Shown here: positions 35,901 through 44,692 of the stretch, piece after piece | Layout: every line of letters begins with the position of its first letter | How positions within the stretch are numbered: the first letter of the stretch is position 1 | Source: an uncultured Collinsella sp. | GTDB taxonomy: Bacteria; Actinomycetota; Coriobacteriia; Coriobacteriales; Coriobacteriaceae | Assembly (NCBI GenBank): GCA_902492755.1 | Contig: CABUNB010000005.1 | Location: forward strand, 9,665-73,664 | Length of the DNA stretch: 64,000 nucleotides | Direction: 5' to 3' | The notes under the pieces: model-generated | What the model was told of the DNA's origin: nothing | The model's database searches: none | What the model saw: the letters and a program-made list of their open reading frames with translations, nothing else | Position numbers and translations under genes: made by a program

Positions 35901-37290
35901 CGGCTGCGCATCGTACGCCGTGATTGGCCAGTCCATTGCGGGCTGGGGCGTTATGCCACCAGACGCCACGGTACCCCATGCGGTGCCGTGGCCACAGCAT
36001 TCGGGCTTTTTGGCCACTGTCAACGAGCAGCTGCAGCATATTACTTGGACGCGAGGCGCATCGGCATTTGCAACGCAGCCCGTGGGCGCCGCAGGCTGTG
36101 GCCCGGCATCGTTTAGCGTAAGCAACAACGGCAGGTGCGTGCTCTATGTAGAGAACACCGATGGCAAGGTGGGACAAACCTACGACGAAGAAGGCAACCC
36201 GGTAGCAGTGATGGGCAAGCACTTCCGCATCTTCGCCAGCACCTTGGCAGGCGATCTGTTCACGGAGCCGTTCGTGATGTGCGAGCTGGACCATCCCGTC
36301 GATCAGATAACGACATTTTTGACGTCGGGAGGCATGCTCTCCGCGCTCGCCACGCACATTGTGAGCGCGGAGAAGAGCGAGGCAGAGCTGCACGGCATCG
36401 AAGTACCCTTGGTAGCGTGTGCCACTCCGACGGGCGCGGTCGCTACCTCGGGCGCGGTGGTGCCCGGAGCAGCAGGCGAATCCTTCATGGTCACGGTGCG
36501 AAACGACGGCAACACCTTACTGACCGCCGGCACGATCGATCTGTACCGAGAGGGCTCCAGCCAGCCGTTCTCCAGCGCATCCATCGGATTCGGAGCGAAC
36601 GCACGCATGGCTTCTACCTACGATCCAGAGCTTGCCGAAGACGCTTCGGCCAACGACATGGCACACGTGAAGTACGCGCTCGAGACGCTGGGCACACGTT
36701 TTGCAACGCACCCGCTGGTAGCCGACAACGGCAACGCCGTGCTGGCACCGGGTTGCACGGCACAGTTCCGCATGAGCTTCGCCATCCCCGAGAGTTGGAG
36801 CGACGAAGTGGGCAAACGCGTAACGCTGTATGCGAAGGCGCGTAATCTGGTGGCGCTCGATCCCGTGACGCTCGAGGAAATTCGACCGGGCGCAAACTCG
36901 ACGCTGGGCGCCATTCTGCACGAGCTTCATGTGCCCGACGCGACATGCGAACGCTCAGAAGTTCAGGTCGGCGTATGCGACAGCGCGGATACGACAGGGC
37001 TTCACGACGCCCCGATGACAGTAGACGGCGATGGTGGCTCGAGTGGAGGTGGTTCCGACGGAAGCAGCTCCGGTGGCGGCAGTGGCTCTGTCAGCGGCAA
37101 GGACCACGGCAATAACAAGCGCTCCGGAAAAGCGGGCGCGCTTGCGGGCACGGGCGATGTCAACGCTCCCCTTACGGCAACCGCCGCAGCACTCGCCGCG
37201 GCAGGCGCCGGCCTTGTCGCCTACAGCGCCCGCCGCACGGCGCTCGAAACCGACACCGCCAATGAGGTCAATTCGGATAAGCCTCGCTAG
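32923..37290 (+). CDS. Large secreted surface protein with sortase-type C-terminus
   Basis: 1455 residues. The N-terminus MLDRRSLLVAGASSLAS with an Arg pair and a later AYA cleavage-like site is a signal peptide. A carboxypeptidase-regulatory/Ig-like strand region (AGAKVTLTSRYAAGKQLAAT, about 60-140) follows. The long central part (about 200-1360) is beta-rich and not recognised. The end has a Gly/Ser linker (about 1370-1400), LAGTGD, a hydrophobic helix and YSARR, which is a sortase signal of the LAxTG type found in actinobacteria. GGGAG precedes ATG 32923. The protein is probably linked to the cell wall; its ligand is unknown. Confidence 0.85.
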   Translation: MLDRRSLLVAGASSLASIMLPRVPGSENAFLLPFTPTAAYADEEDPFKVLVLSRTMFGVVVVDVANKNTPIAGAKVTLTSRYAAGKQLAATTDEEGTAIFEVAPLSEGYVDEATLLDAYDFNGGISISMAGYRDVEIPLARIQGGTAITAPTRPLSDGEPYFRQLTFDEWDIQYADATFMAMPADEAANDQPDTHAFTVQAHLPQGGQATLHINKVMPAAGSSTETVTQIGQIKASASGVDNLATFTLEDKFLDAASSLLEEGCKLRFVLDYQGKTYTLSSPMAVVTAPAAKAESGSTTIVPTTMDQEITPFDFPAAFPGIGGNKFTCWMPTFPILFDFSFAGYVLFGGGYKPASYMNDSGNPDPEYWKKSPRESGAKQANRYLDEMEGKWNQYKSMSAGSGTDPRNTKLLRHHCTPLFTMDIATQLYGSLAYDWVGKTWGDNNDPAYGNIKALFQVRTDLNWTEQFTLGPVPFFLNVNPWVLAKLALAVGAHTHGSGAAFFKNISLDYSNTSGSFTIQIGLAVTFGAGVAGVASSAVRGAASLTLFIGYEKADGHQLPRLRVGADVDVDVILQFVMFKWTTKAWSGSWPTLIDSWNMSVNNGDQYVLQRSELALGGDTPYTLDARFGTPGNAEAGGVPQFIASATIVTNAELLARAEVKATAVNVAPVVRDWDRSVARIELEADAESDDTGQIEHFVHALIGNDENAAPMYEYTYIGQATNAVADPNANSAGVSEDERGGIKPSSDNVLFTGVLSEAHMKLAIIAGVECLFRIASVRYGDNGRSRLVVHAKANGTWSAPTPVDFPLGFGEGDVERDGIYDYDFDVVEYTDGRGNQDAYVLLVSGERRDGDNTLFDVASTSGILSVVRLRISNGGVRVVSHTSWRSISRGRLQEDGYHCLQCPRITVGKTLVDGRLSGAYLHRRGATAEKALGSEAEVALECFTLWSDVSGDSLTFRQVLRFPQAPSSIELGEPENINGKMVTPVAYETADGCGCASYAVIGQSIAGWGVMPPDATVPHAVPWPQHSGFLATVNEQLQHITWTRGASAFATQPVGAAGCGPASFSVSNNGRCVLYVENTDGKVGQTYDEEGNPVAVMGKHFRIFASTLAGDLFTEPFVMCELDHPVDQITTFLTSGGMLSALATHIVSAEKSEAELHGIEVPLVACATPTGAVATSGAVVPGAAGESFMVTVRNDGNTLLTAGTIDLYREGSSQPFSSASIGFGANARMASTYDPELAEDASANDMAHVKYALETLGTRFATHPLVADNGNAVLAPGCTAQFRMSFAIPESWSDEVGKRVTLYAKARNLVALDPVTLEEIRPGANSTLGAILHELHVPDATCERSEVQVGVCDSADTTGLHDAPMTVDGDGGSSGGGSDGSSSGGGSGSVSGKDHGNNKRSGKAGALAGTGDVNAPLTATAAALAAAGAGLVAYSARRTALETDTANEVNSDKPR

Positions 37291-37342
37291 CTCCTAGTTA
37301 CTTTTGTGAGAGACGCCAACTCGGCTCATCGAACATCAAAAT

Positions 37343-37372
37343 GGGCTGGCCCCGATAACTCGGAGCCAGTCC
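37343..37372. terminator. Hairpin between convergent genes
   Basis: GGGCTGGCCCCGA paired with TCGGAGCCAGTCC (two mismatches or wobbles), four-base loop. It lies between the surface protein stop and the lipoprotein gene end. Confidence 0.6.
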
Positions 37373-37400
37373 TGAGTCGCCTGACGTAAGAATCGCGGCG

Positions 37401-38416
37401 TTACTTGAGCTTCAGTGCCTCCATCATGGGCACGGCGGCATCCCAGTCGATCTTCCAGCCGATCGACACGCGGACGGTTCACCCGTTGCGGGAGCCGTCG
37501 CAAACAGCGTATGACCGTTGTCGGGACCGGTAAAGCGCAGCCACGTTATGCCGTTGCACTCGACCTGGTCGGTTGTTGTCTCCTTGCCTTCGTAGACCTG
37601 CTCTAGGCTTGCAACCTCTTCCTCCGGCGAGCGCGGGAAGATGCTGATGTTCAGGCGTCCTCCAGTCTCGTCGTGGAAGAAGTTTGCCTTTTCGCGCTCT
37701 TCGTCGGACGTATCCAGCGTGTACCCATCGGCGGCCTCGATGCTGTACGATGCGCAGTCGATGCCCGTTAAATCTGCCTTCTCGCCAGAATCGGCCACGC
37801 CGCCGGCCGCCTTGAACTCCTTGGTCTCGCAGTCTGTGGTGTCAAAGTGCATGGCCTCATGATTCTTGGCGGGGGCGTAAGCGTCTACGAACTCGACAGT
37901 GATGGGCCCGTAGTACGCCGTCTTGGGCGCCCAGAAATACACGTACTCAACGGTCTCGCCCGGACCGATATCTGGCCTCTCGGAAAGGTCAATTCCCTTG
38001 TGCAGATCATCGGGAGCCTCGCTTGCAACGTAGTCGAGCACGGCCGCCTTGCCGGAAGTAAACAACGGGTCGCCTGCCTCAAGATCGCCCTGGGCAGCAT
38101 GCACGTTAAAGGAACTGAACGTCCTGTTCTTTGTGTTGTTGTTGGTAATCTTGATGTGCAGGTAAAAGCCGTCCTGCTTCTTGGCATCACCGCGATAGAA
38201 CGTACCGTGAGCCACCGACTCATAGGTAATACCTGCCACCTCGACCGTCTGCGACTCATAGGCCTTGGCCTTCTTGGATTTCTCCTGCACAGGTGCGCTC
38301 CCGCCCGAGCCACTCGGCACATTACCGCCGCAGCCGGCAAGCGTACAAGCCAACACAGCCGAAAGCGTCACGGTGGGAATTCCTAACAGCAGCTTCTTCG
38401 TCATGGGCTTCATCAT
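37401..38416 (-). pseudogene. Secreted lipoprotein, frameshifted near its C-terminus
   Basis: A lipobox signal peptide (LACTLAGC) starts at 38416, with AAAGGAG eight bases upstream. The mature part has beta-rich segments (VEVAGITYESVAHGTFYRGD, YLHIKITNNNTKNRTFSSFN) that suggest an immunoglobulin-like or DUF5067-type domain; I do not recognise the full family. The frame stops at 37424, but the adjacent frame continues VRVSIGWKIDWDAAVPMMEA to a stop at 37401. Restoring one A near 37478 (GAACC to GAAACC) joins them. Either a true mutation or a sequencing error; with only 25 residues affected the protein may still work. Confidence 0.7.
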
Positions 38417-38847
38417 CCTCACCGCTCCTTTCGGCTTGCAGCTCATCCGTTGCCCGAGTCGCAAGTCGGCTCCGTGGCATCGGCTTCCACTATGAGCGTA
38501 TGACGAAACGCGGCGCCGGCGAAGTGACCCACGGCCCAAATAACGACCCGCCAGCGTTCCTTATGGGCCAAAGGGACTCGCACACGCACGCCCGTGGCCC
38601 ATAAAACGAGACGCTTGTCCCAATGTTCGATTCGATCCATCCGCAAACAAGGTAGGGCGCCTCCAGCCGCCTTCAAACTTACTCGGACAGAACCGACTCG
38701 GTTTTGTCCGAGTAAGCTCTTTCCATCCTAAGTTCGAACGGTTGTTCGATGGATTTCGTGTTGGTTGGAATCGCCTATGGGCTTGGCTATGCTACCTTGA
38801 CTATCTATATGACTTAAACGCAGCAAAGGAGCACCGAGAGAGCGAGT
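38417..38847. other. Intergenic region without a convincing gene
   Basis: About 430 bp between the divergent lipoprotein and topoisomerase genes. A minus-strand frame of 77 codons (38443-38676) has no ribosome site or recognisable product. The only clear structure is the hairpin at 38678-38716. Promoters for both flanking genes are expected here but none is certain. Confidence 0.5.
38678..38716. terminator. Strong hairpin upstream of topoisomerase genes
   Basis: An 18-bp stem with one mismatch (arm CTTACTCGGACA...ACCGA) and a very short loop. It has no adjacent gene end on the plus strand except the distant surface protein, so it may act as an insulator or attenuator for the topoisomerase operon. 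Confidence 0.55.
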
Positions 38848-40845
38848 ATGGCAAAAAACACCGCAAACTATGGTAACGACAGCATCCGCCAGCTCAAAGA
38901 CGAGGAACGCGTACGTCTTCGCCCTGCCGTTATCTTTGGCTCGGACGGACTCGATGGCTGCGCGCATGCCGCCTTCGAGATTCTGTCCAACGCCGTTGAC
39001 GAGGCACGCCAGGGCTACGGCAAGCTCATCACCCTTACCGCCTTTCGCGATGGCTCCATTCAGGTAGAGGATAACGGCCGTGGCTGCCCGCTCGACTGGA
39101 ACCCTTCCGAGAAGCGCTTTAACTGGGAGCTCGTCTTCTGCGAGCTCTACGCCGGCGGCAAGTACAACAACAACCAGGGCGGCGACTACGACTTCTCGCT
39201 CGGTACCAACGGCCTGGGCTCGTGCGCGACCCAGTACGCATCCGAGTACATGGACGTCACGGTTTGGCGCGACGGCAACAAGTACTCCCTGCACTTTAAG
39301 AAGGGCAAGGTCGTCGGTGCCAAAAAGAAGGCACTCGAGATTGAGCCCAGCAACGAGGACCGTACCGGCACCACCATCAAGTGGCGCCCCGATCTTGAAG
39401 TCTTTACCTCCATCAGCATCCCCCACGATTGGTATCGCGAGACCATGCGCCGCCAGGCCGTGGTCAACGCCAACGTGACCTTCCGCCTGCGCATCGAGGG
39501 CGACGATGGCGAATTTACCGAAGAGGATTTTTGCTACCCCAAGGGCATCGAGGACTACGTGCTCGAGAAGGTCGGTACCGACTACCTTACCGAGCCCTTC
39601 TTTATCGAGGCCGACCGTCGCGGTCGCGATCGCGAGGACCTGCCCGATTATAACGTAAAAATCACCGCGTGCATGTGCTTCTCGCGCACCTTCATGATGC
39701 AGGAGTACTACCACAACTCATCGTGGCTCGAGAACGGCGGCTCGCCGGAGAAAGCGGCTCGTAGTGCTCTGACCAGCGCCATCGATGCCTACATTAAGCA
39801 ACAGGGCAAGTACAACAAAAACGAGAGCGGCATTAAGTGGCAGGACGTCCAGGACTGTCTGGTACTAGTGACCAACTGCTTCTCCACCCAGACGTCTTAC
39901 GAAAACCAGACTAAGAAGGCCATCAACAACCGCTTTATCCAGCAGGCCATGACTGCCTTCTTTAAGGAGCGCCTCTCGACCTACTTGATCGAGAACAAGG
40001 ACGCCGCCAATAAGATTATGGAGCAGGTGCTCATCAACAAGCGTTCACGCGAGAATGCCGAGAAGACGCGCCAGAGCATCAAGACCAACCTGCAGCAAAA
40101 GACCGACATGGCCAACCGCGTGCAGAAGTTCATCGACTGCCGCTCCAAGGACAAGAGCCGCCGCGAGATCTACATCGTAGAGGGCGACTCGGCAGCAGGC
40201 GCCATTCGCACCTCGCGCGATGCCGAGTTCCAGGGCGTTATGCCCGTCCGCGGTAAGATCCTCAACTGCCTGAAGGAGGACTACCCGCGCATCTTTAAGT
40301 CCGACATCATCATGGACCTCATGCGCGTGCTGGGCTGCGGCGTGGAAATCAAAGACAAGCGCATCAAGAACCTCGGCGCCTTCGACCTGGACAACCTCAA
40401 CTGGAACAAGGTCATCATCTGTACGGACGCCGACGTCGACGGTTACCACATCCGCACGCTCGTGCTCACCATGCTCTACCGCCTGGTGCCCACGCTTATC
40501 GACGAGGGCTACGTGTATATCGCCGAGTCGCCGCTCTACGAGATCAACTGCAAAGAGAAGACCTACTTTGCCTACACCGAGCTCGAAAAGAACGGCATCC
40601 TCAAAGAGATCGGCGACCAGAAGTGTTCCATCAACCGCTCCAAGGGTCTTGGTGAAAACGATCCGGACATGATGTGGCTCACCACCATGAACCCCGAGAC
40701 GCGCCGTCTGATCAAGGTGGAGCCCGAGGACGTCACCAAGATGGAGACCATGTTCAACCTTTTGCTGGGCAACGACGAGGCAGGCCGCAAGCGCCATATC
40801 TCTGAGCACGGCAAGGAATACCTGGACCAGCTGGACCTGCAATAG
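38848..40845 (+). CDS. Type IIA DNA topoisomerase subunit B (ParE/GyrB-like, divergent)
   Basis: 665 residues. The GHKL ATPase has EILSNAVDEA, VEDNGRGCP and GTNGLGSCATQ; the TOPRIM domain has IVEGDSAAGAI and ICTDADVDGYHIRTL. The ending SEHGKEYLDQLDLQ is typical of the family. The N-terminal motifs differ from normal GyrB (for example LGTNGLGSCATQYA instead of GLHGVGASVVNALS), which marks it as a second, divergent enzyme of the kind found in Firmicutes and Coriobacteriia. It is followed 45 bp later by the A subunit. Together they probably decatenate or relax DNA. Confidence 0.88.
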   Translation: MAKNTANYGNDSIRQLKDEERVRLRPAVIFGSDGLDGCAHAAFEILSNAVDEARQGYGKLITLTAFRDGSIQVEDNGRGCPLDWNPSEKRFNWELVFCELYAGGKYNNNQGGDYDFSLGTNGLGSCATQYASEYMDVTVWRDGNKYSLHFKKGKVVGAKKKALEIEPSNEDRTGTTIKWRPDLEVFTSISIPHDWYRETMRRQAVVNANVTFRLRIEGDDGEFTEEDFCYPKGIEDYVLEKVGTDYLTEPFFIEADRRGRDREDLPDYNVKITACMCFSRTFMMQEYYHNSSWLENGGSPEKAARSALTSAIDAYIKQQGKYNKNESGIKWQDVQDCLVLVTNCFSTQTSYENQTKKAINNRFIQQAMTAFFKERLSTYLIENKDAANKIMEQVLINKRSRENAEKTRQSIKTNLQQKTDMANRVQKFIDCRSKDKSRREIYIVEGDSAAGAIRTSRDAEFQGVMPVRGKILNCLKEDYPRIFKSDIIMDLMRVLGCGVEIKDKRIKNLGAFDLDNLNWNKVIICTDADVDGYHIRTLVLTMLYRLVPTLIDEGYVYIAESPLYEINCKEKTYFAYTELEKNGILKEIGDQKCSINRSKGLGENDPDMMWLTTMNPETRRLIKVEPEDVTKMETMFNLLLGNDEAGRKRHISEHGKEYLDQLDLQ

Positions 40846-40890
40846 CAGCAAATCGATAACGACGGCCCATAAGAAGTTCAAGAGGATATC

Positions 40891-43131
40891 GTGGCAAAGA
40901 AGAAGACGAAGAACCAGCCAAAGAAAAAGCAGGTTAACGCCGAGAACGTCATCGGCCTGCACTCCGAGGTCACCGATCAGCCGATCACGCAGACGCTCGA
41001 GGTCAACTACATGCCCTACGCCATGAGCGTCAACGTCTCGCGTGCGTTCCCCGAGATCGACGGCTTTAAGCCCTCGCACCGCAAGCTGCTCTACACCATG
41101 TACAAGATGGGTCTGCTCAAGGGCGAGCGCCAGAAGAGCGCCAACATCGTGGGTCAGACCATGAAGCTCAACCCGCACGGCGATGCCGCGATCTACGAGA
41201 CGATGGTGCGCCTGGCCACCGGCAACGAGGCGTTGCTCGCACCGTTCGTTGAGTCGAAGGGCAACTTTGGCAAGTACTATTCGGGCGACCTGAGCTACGC
41301 CGCCTCGCGTTATACCGAGGCCAAGCTCTCCCCCATTAGCGCCGAGATCTTCAAGGACATCGACAAGGACCCGGTCGACTTCGTCGACAGCTACGACGGC
41401 GCCATGAAGGAGCCGCGCCTGCTGCCCACCACGTTTCCCAACATCCTTGTCTCGGCCAACAAGGGTATCGGCGTCGCCATGGCGTCCGACATCTGCGGTT
41501 TCAACCTCAACGAGGTCTGCACTGCCACCATGCACTACCTGCAGGATCCCGACTGCGACCTGCTTGAGTACATGCCCATGCCCGACTTCTCGACCGGCGG
41601 CGAGATCATCTACCGCCGCGAGGAGATGGAAAAGATTATCGAGACCGGCCTTGGCAGCTTCCAAATCCGCTCCCGCTGGCGCTGGATTCCCGAAGAGCGC
41701 ATCATCGAGGTCTACGAGATTCCCTACACCACCAAGACCGATGTCATCATCGAGCGCATCGTCAAGCTCTCCAAGGAGGGCAAGGTCAAGGAAATCGCTG
41801 ACATCCGCGATGAGACCGACCTCTCGGGTCTGCGCATCGCCATCGACCTTAAGCGCGGTGTCGACCCCGACAAGCTCATGGCCAAGCTCTATCGCTCGAC
41901 CACACTGCAGGATTCGTTCTCGTGCAACTTCAACGTGCTCGTCGACGGCTATCCCCGTATTATGGGCGTGCGCCAGATTCTGCACGAGTGGGTCAAGTGG
42001 CGTATTGAGTCCACGCGTCGCCGCATTAACTTTGACTTAGGCAAAAAGTCCGAGCGCCTGCACCTGTTGCACGGCCTCGAGGCGATCTTGCTCGACATCG
42101 ACAAGGCCATCGCCATCATCCGCGGCACCAAGCTCGAAGCCGAGGTCGTGCCCAACCTTATGAAGGGCTTCGACATCGACGAGACCCAGGCCGAGTTTGT
42201 TGCCGAGCTTAAGCTCCGCAACATCAACGAGGAGTACATCCTCAACCGCACCAAGGACATCGCTAAGCTTGAGGGCGAGATTGCCGAGCTTGAAGAGATC
42301 CTCTCCAGCGAGGAGAACATCAAGAAGGTCATCAGCGACGAGCTGGCCGCGGTCAACAAGAAGTACGTGATGCCGCGCCGCACGGGCAGAATCGAACCTC
42401 ACGAGGTCATCGAGGTGAGCCTGGAGCCCGAAGTCGAGGAGTACCCGGTCACCATCATGCTCTCGCGCGATGGCTACCTCAAAAAGATGACGGATCGCGT
42501 GCTCAAGAAGGCGACCACGCTCAAGTACAAGGACGGCGACAAACCCTTTATCGAGTTCCCGTCCTCCAACACCCACGAGCTGCTGGTCTTTACCAACAAG
42601 AGCCAGGTGTACAAGTGCAAGGTTGCGGCGTTTGAGGATACCAAGTCGGCCCAGCTGGGCTCGTACCTGCCGACCGATCTTGAGATGGAACCCGATGAGA
42701 GTGTCATCTGGGTCATCGACCCCGAGGACTACAAGGCCGACGTGCTGTTCGTCTTTGAGAACGGCCGCGTGGTGCGCGTCGCGCTTTCCGGATACGTCAC
42801 CAAGACCAACCGCAAGCGCCTCAAGAACGCCATCTACGGTGGCAGCAAGCTGCTGTATGCCCAGGTGCTCAAGGAGGACCGCGACATCGCGCTGGTCTCG
42901 AGCGACTACCGCCTGATGAACTTCAACACGTCGCTGCTCAAGACCAAGACGACTACCAACACGCAGGGTGTCCAGGCCTTTACGGCCAAGAAGGGCCGCT
43001 CGGTCACCACCGTCGGCACAACCGAAGAGATCCTTGGCGCCGGCGTCTCGGCCGAGAAGTTCACCGCGCAGAGTCTGCCCTCCGCCGGTGCCCTCATGAA
43101 AGAAAACGACATGCCGAGTCTGTTTGACTAG
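40891..43131 (+). CDS. Type IIA DNA topoisomerase subunit A (ParC/GyrA-like, divergent)
   Basis: 746 residues, starting at a GTG with AGAGGATATC upstream. The N-terminus has YMPYAMSVNVSRAFPEIDGFKPSHRK, the HPHGDAAIYETM motif, and the catalytic tyrosine in AASRYTEAKLS. A coiled-coil region (about 420-490, LEGEIAELEEILSSEENI) precedes a beta-pinwheel-like C-terminal domain. The C-terminus lacks a QRRGGKG GyrA box, so supercoiling activity is unlikely and a topoisomerase IV role is favoured. It forms an operon with the B subunit and ends at the 43168 terminator. Confidence 0.88.
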   Translation: MAKKKTKNQPKKKQVNAENVIGLHSEVTDQPITQTLEVNYMPYAMSVNVSRAFPEIDGFKPSHRKLLYTMYKMGLLKGERQKSANIVGQTMKLNPHGDAAIYETMVRLATGNEALLAPFVESKGNFGKYYSGDLSYAASRYTEAKLSPISAEIFKDIDKDPVDFVDSYDGAMKEPRLLPTTFPNILVSANKGIGVAMASDICGFNLNEVCTATMHYLQDPDCDLLEYMPMPDFSTGGEIIYRREEMEKIIETGLGSFQIRSRWRWIPEERIIEVYEIPYTTKTDVIIERIVKLSKEGKVKEIADIRDETDLSGLRIAIDLKRGVDPDKLMAKLYRSTTLQDSFSCNFNVLVDGYPRIMGVRQILHEWVKWRIESTRRRINFDLGKKSERLHLLHGLEAILLDIDKAIAIIRGTKLEAEVVPNLMKGFDIDETQAEFVAELKLRNINEEYILNRTKDIAKLEGEIAELEEILSSEENIKKVISDELAAVNKKYVMPRRTGRIEPHEVIEVSLEPEVEEYPVTIMLSRDGYLKKMTDRVLKKATTLKYKDGDKPFIEFPSSNTHELLVFTNKSQVYKCKVAAFEDTKSAQLGSYLPTDLEMEPDESVIWVIDPEDYKADVLFVFENGRVVRVALSGYVTKTNRKRLKNAIYGGSKLLYAQVLKEDRDIALVSSDYRLMNFNTSLLKTKTTTNTQGVQAFTAKKGRSVTTVGTTEEILGAGVSAEKFTAQSLPSAGALMKENDMPSLFD

Positions 43132-43167
43132 GACGACGGCAGAACCGCCATAAGCTCTCAAAACGGT

Positions 43168-43204
43168 GGGGCCCGAAGCGCAGCAACATTGCGCTCCGGG
43201 CCCC
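43168..43204 (+). terminator. Terminator of the topoisomerase operon
   Basis: Fifteen-base arms (GGGGCCCGAAGCGCA with its partner, one mismatch) and a short loop, 37 bp after the A-subunit stop. Confidence 0.75.
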
Positions 43205-43282
43205 GCTCGCTGCAACGCAGTCAGAATAATAGGAATCCCCGTTTTTCACTCCCGCAACCCCACGGCACAAGGCATGTTAAGC

Positions 43283-43340
43283 CGTTAGTAAAACTTGCAA
43301 AAGTTAGCAAAAGTTGCAAAAGTTAGCAAAACCTGCAAAG
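43283..43340. repeat. Tandem 9-10 bp repeats (AGTTAGCAAA / AGTTGCAAA)
   Basis: Five consecutive units with the core GCAAA, alternating 9 and 10 bp, just before the decayed ATPase gene. They may be binding sites for its promoter or for the ATPase itself. Confidence 0.6.
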
Positions 43341-43345
43341 GGGCC

Positions 43346-43816
43346 ACCATGGATTGCAGCAAATGTCTCCGCCATGCCAGGCATGCTCGAAGATATTATC
43401 GAGCGAACCAAAGAAGCCGCAGATAGCTACCTCTCACAGCCTCACGCGCGCATAAACGGTGTTCAAATTGGCCCAGTGGGCATCGATTGGACATATGCTC
43501 AGGAGACTCAGGGTAACTGGCGCACGGGCATGAATGGCGTCTTCAGGCAACTCGAGAAGCATGACGTCGGGCTTCTCTCGAAACGACCTATCGGGAACTT
43601 TCCGATAAAGACATTGAGTTTTTACTCGCGATGCTGCCCGATTCTGGCCCCAGCAGGGTCTCGGAGATAGCCAAACGCATGGGCGTTGCCAGCAACTATG
43701 CAAGCCAATATAAACGCCGTCTCCTCGAGGACGGCGTCATCGGAGAGCGCGGACGTGGCCTCGTTGGCTTTGACATCCCAGCGTTCAGGGAATTCTTGAA
43801 CGAGAAGGCGTTTTAG
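43346..43816 (+). pseudogene. AAA-type ATPase remnant, copy 2 (internal deletion)
   Basis: The first frame encodes IAANVSAMPGMLEDIIERTK, YLSQPHARINGVQIG and NWRTGMNGVFRQLEKHDVGL. After a large internal deletion the second frame gives RELSDKDIEFLLAMLPD and a winged-helix C-terminus (SRVSEIAKRMGVASNYASQY, ending FREFLNEKAF). The Walker A part present in the 28323 copy is missing. The two remnants together outline one ATPase with a C-terminal DNA-binding domain. Not functional. Confidence 0.65.
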
Positions 43817-43843
43817 CACGCCGGAATTGTCCGCGGAAGCATC

Positions 43844-43915
43844 AACGCATGGCAATCAGCATTCCTCTTGGTAAGGATAGCAAGCATTTTCCACCAACAC
43901 CGATTGCCATGCGTT
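43844..43915. terminator. Long hairpin between convergent units
   Basis: Perfect 14-bp arms AACGCATGGCAATC (43844-43857) and complement (43902-43915) with a 44-base loop, between the ATPase remnant and the flavodoxin gene. Confidence 0.55.
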
Positions 43916-43925
43916 CTTCTTGTCC

Positions 43926-44456
43926 TTAGGCGAGCTTGCGAGCGAGCTCTCGCGCCTCTTCCAACTTGGGCGAGGAGGCCATGCTGTCGCGCTCGGTCAT
44001 GCCGCTAATGGTGACAATGCCCTGGTCCTCCCACTTGCAGTACGCGCATGTGACCCTATACATAGCAATCGCCGCATCATAGACGCCCTCGCTGTGGCTA
44101 TCGAGCAAAAGGGCCGTCTTGGTGAACGGGAAGCCTGTAGCACCGAAGGCGTACAGGCGGTCGATGGCGGCCTTCTCCTGCGCAGTGATATCAAACCAGT
44201 AGATAGGCGAAGCGAAGACAACCATATCGGCGCCTTTCAGCGACTCGATCACGTCGGCCATGTCATCCTTCTGCACGCAAGTGCCCTCATGGGTAAAGCA
44301 GTACTGGCATCCCAGACAACCAGCGATCTTTTTGCTGGCAACGCGGACGACCTCAACCGCATGGCCGTCCTCACGCGCGGTCTCGGCAAACGCCTCGACC
44401 ATGGTGTCAGTATTGGCGCCCTTACGCGGGCTACCACTCAATACAACGATATTCAT
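43926..44456 (-). CDS. Flavodoxin-family NAD(P)H-dependent FMN reductase-like protein
   Basis: 176 residues. The N-terminal phosphate-binding loop SGSPRKGANTDTM is the hallmark of the iron-sulfur flavoprotein/NADPH-dependent FMN reductase group. A cysteine cluster CLGCQYCFTHEGTC follows (about 47-60), as in iron-sulfur flavoproteins, and ASPIYWFDITAQ is the second flavin contact. It probably binds FMN and perhaps a 4Fe-4S cluster and transfers electrons in the cytoplasm. The substrate is unknown. It is the last intact gene before the mosaic region that starts at 44545. Confidence 0.85.
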   Translation of the reverse strand: MNIVVLSGSPRKGANTDTMVEAFAETAREDGHAVEVVRVASKKIAGCLGCQYCFTHEGTCVQKDDMADVIESLKGADMVVFASPIYWFDITAQEKAAIDRLYAFGATGFPFTKTALLLDSHSEGVYDAAIAMYRVTCAYCKWEDQGIVTISGMTERDSMASSPKLEEARELARKLA

Positions 44457-44544
44457 AGAAATCTCCCTCCTTCATGCCGCAGGCGCGCGGCATATTTTTT
44501 GTTTTAACCAAAACGTATGGAGTTATTCAATCGCCTCGTTTCAG

Positions 44545-44562
44545 CTACTCCCACTCGACAAT
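44545..44562 (-). other. guaA 3'-end-like sequence 1 (possible att remnant)
   Basis: On the minus strand it reads APIVEWE-stop (GTCGAGTGGGAGTAG), resembling the conserved last codons of guaA (normally TIEWE-stop), a known island insertion site. No guaA coding sequence is attached. The rest of 44457-44692 holds nothing recognisable. Confidence 0.5.
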
Positions 44563-44692
44563 AGGAGCCACTGGCCAAAAGCCTGTCAACATCAAAACAA
44601 GTTTTCAATCTATCGATTCTACGTGAGGCAATGGTCCTCATTTGATACCCGCGCTGTTTGCGCACTAGGGGGCAAAGGAATCTGGCCGCCGC

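Noticed and set aside
40045..41985. Minus-strand open frame of 646 codons
   Set aside because: It is antisense to both topoisomerase genes and rich in Val/Leu/Asp, as expected from a high-GC shadow.
43283..43340. Tandem repeats considered as plasmid iterons or a replication origin
   Set aside because: There is no replication initiator gene nearby and only five short degenerate units; a promoter-linked repeat is more likely.
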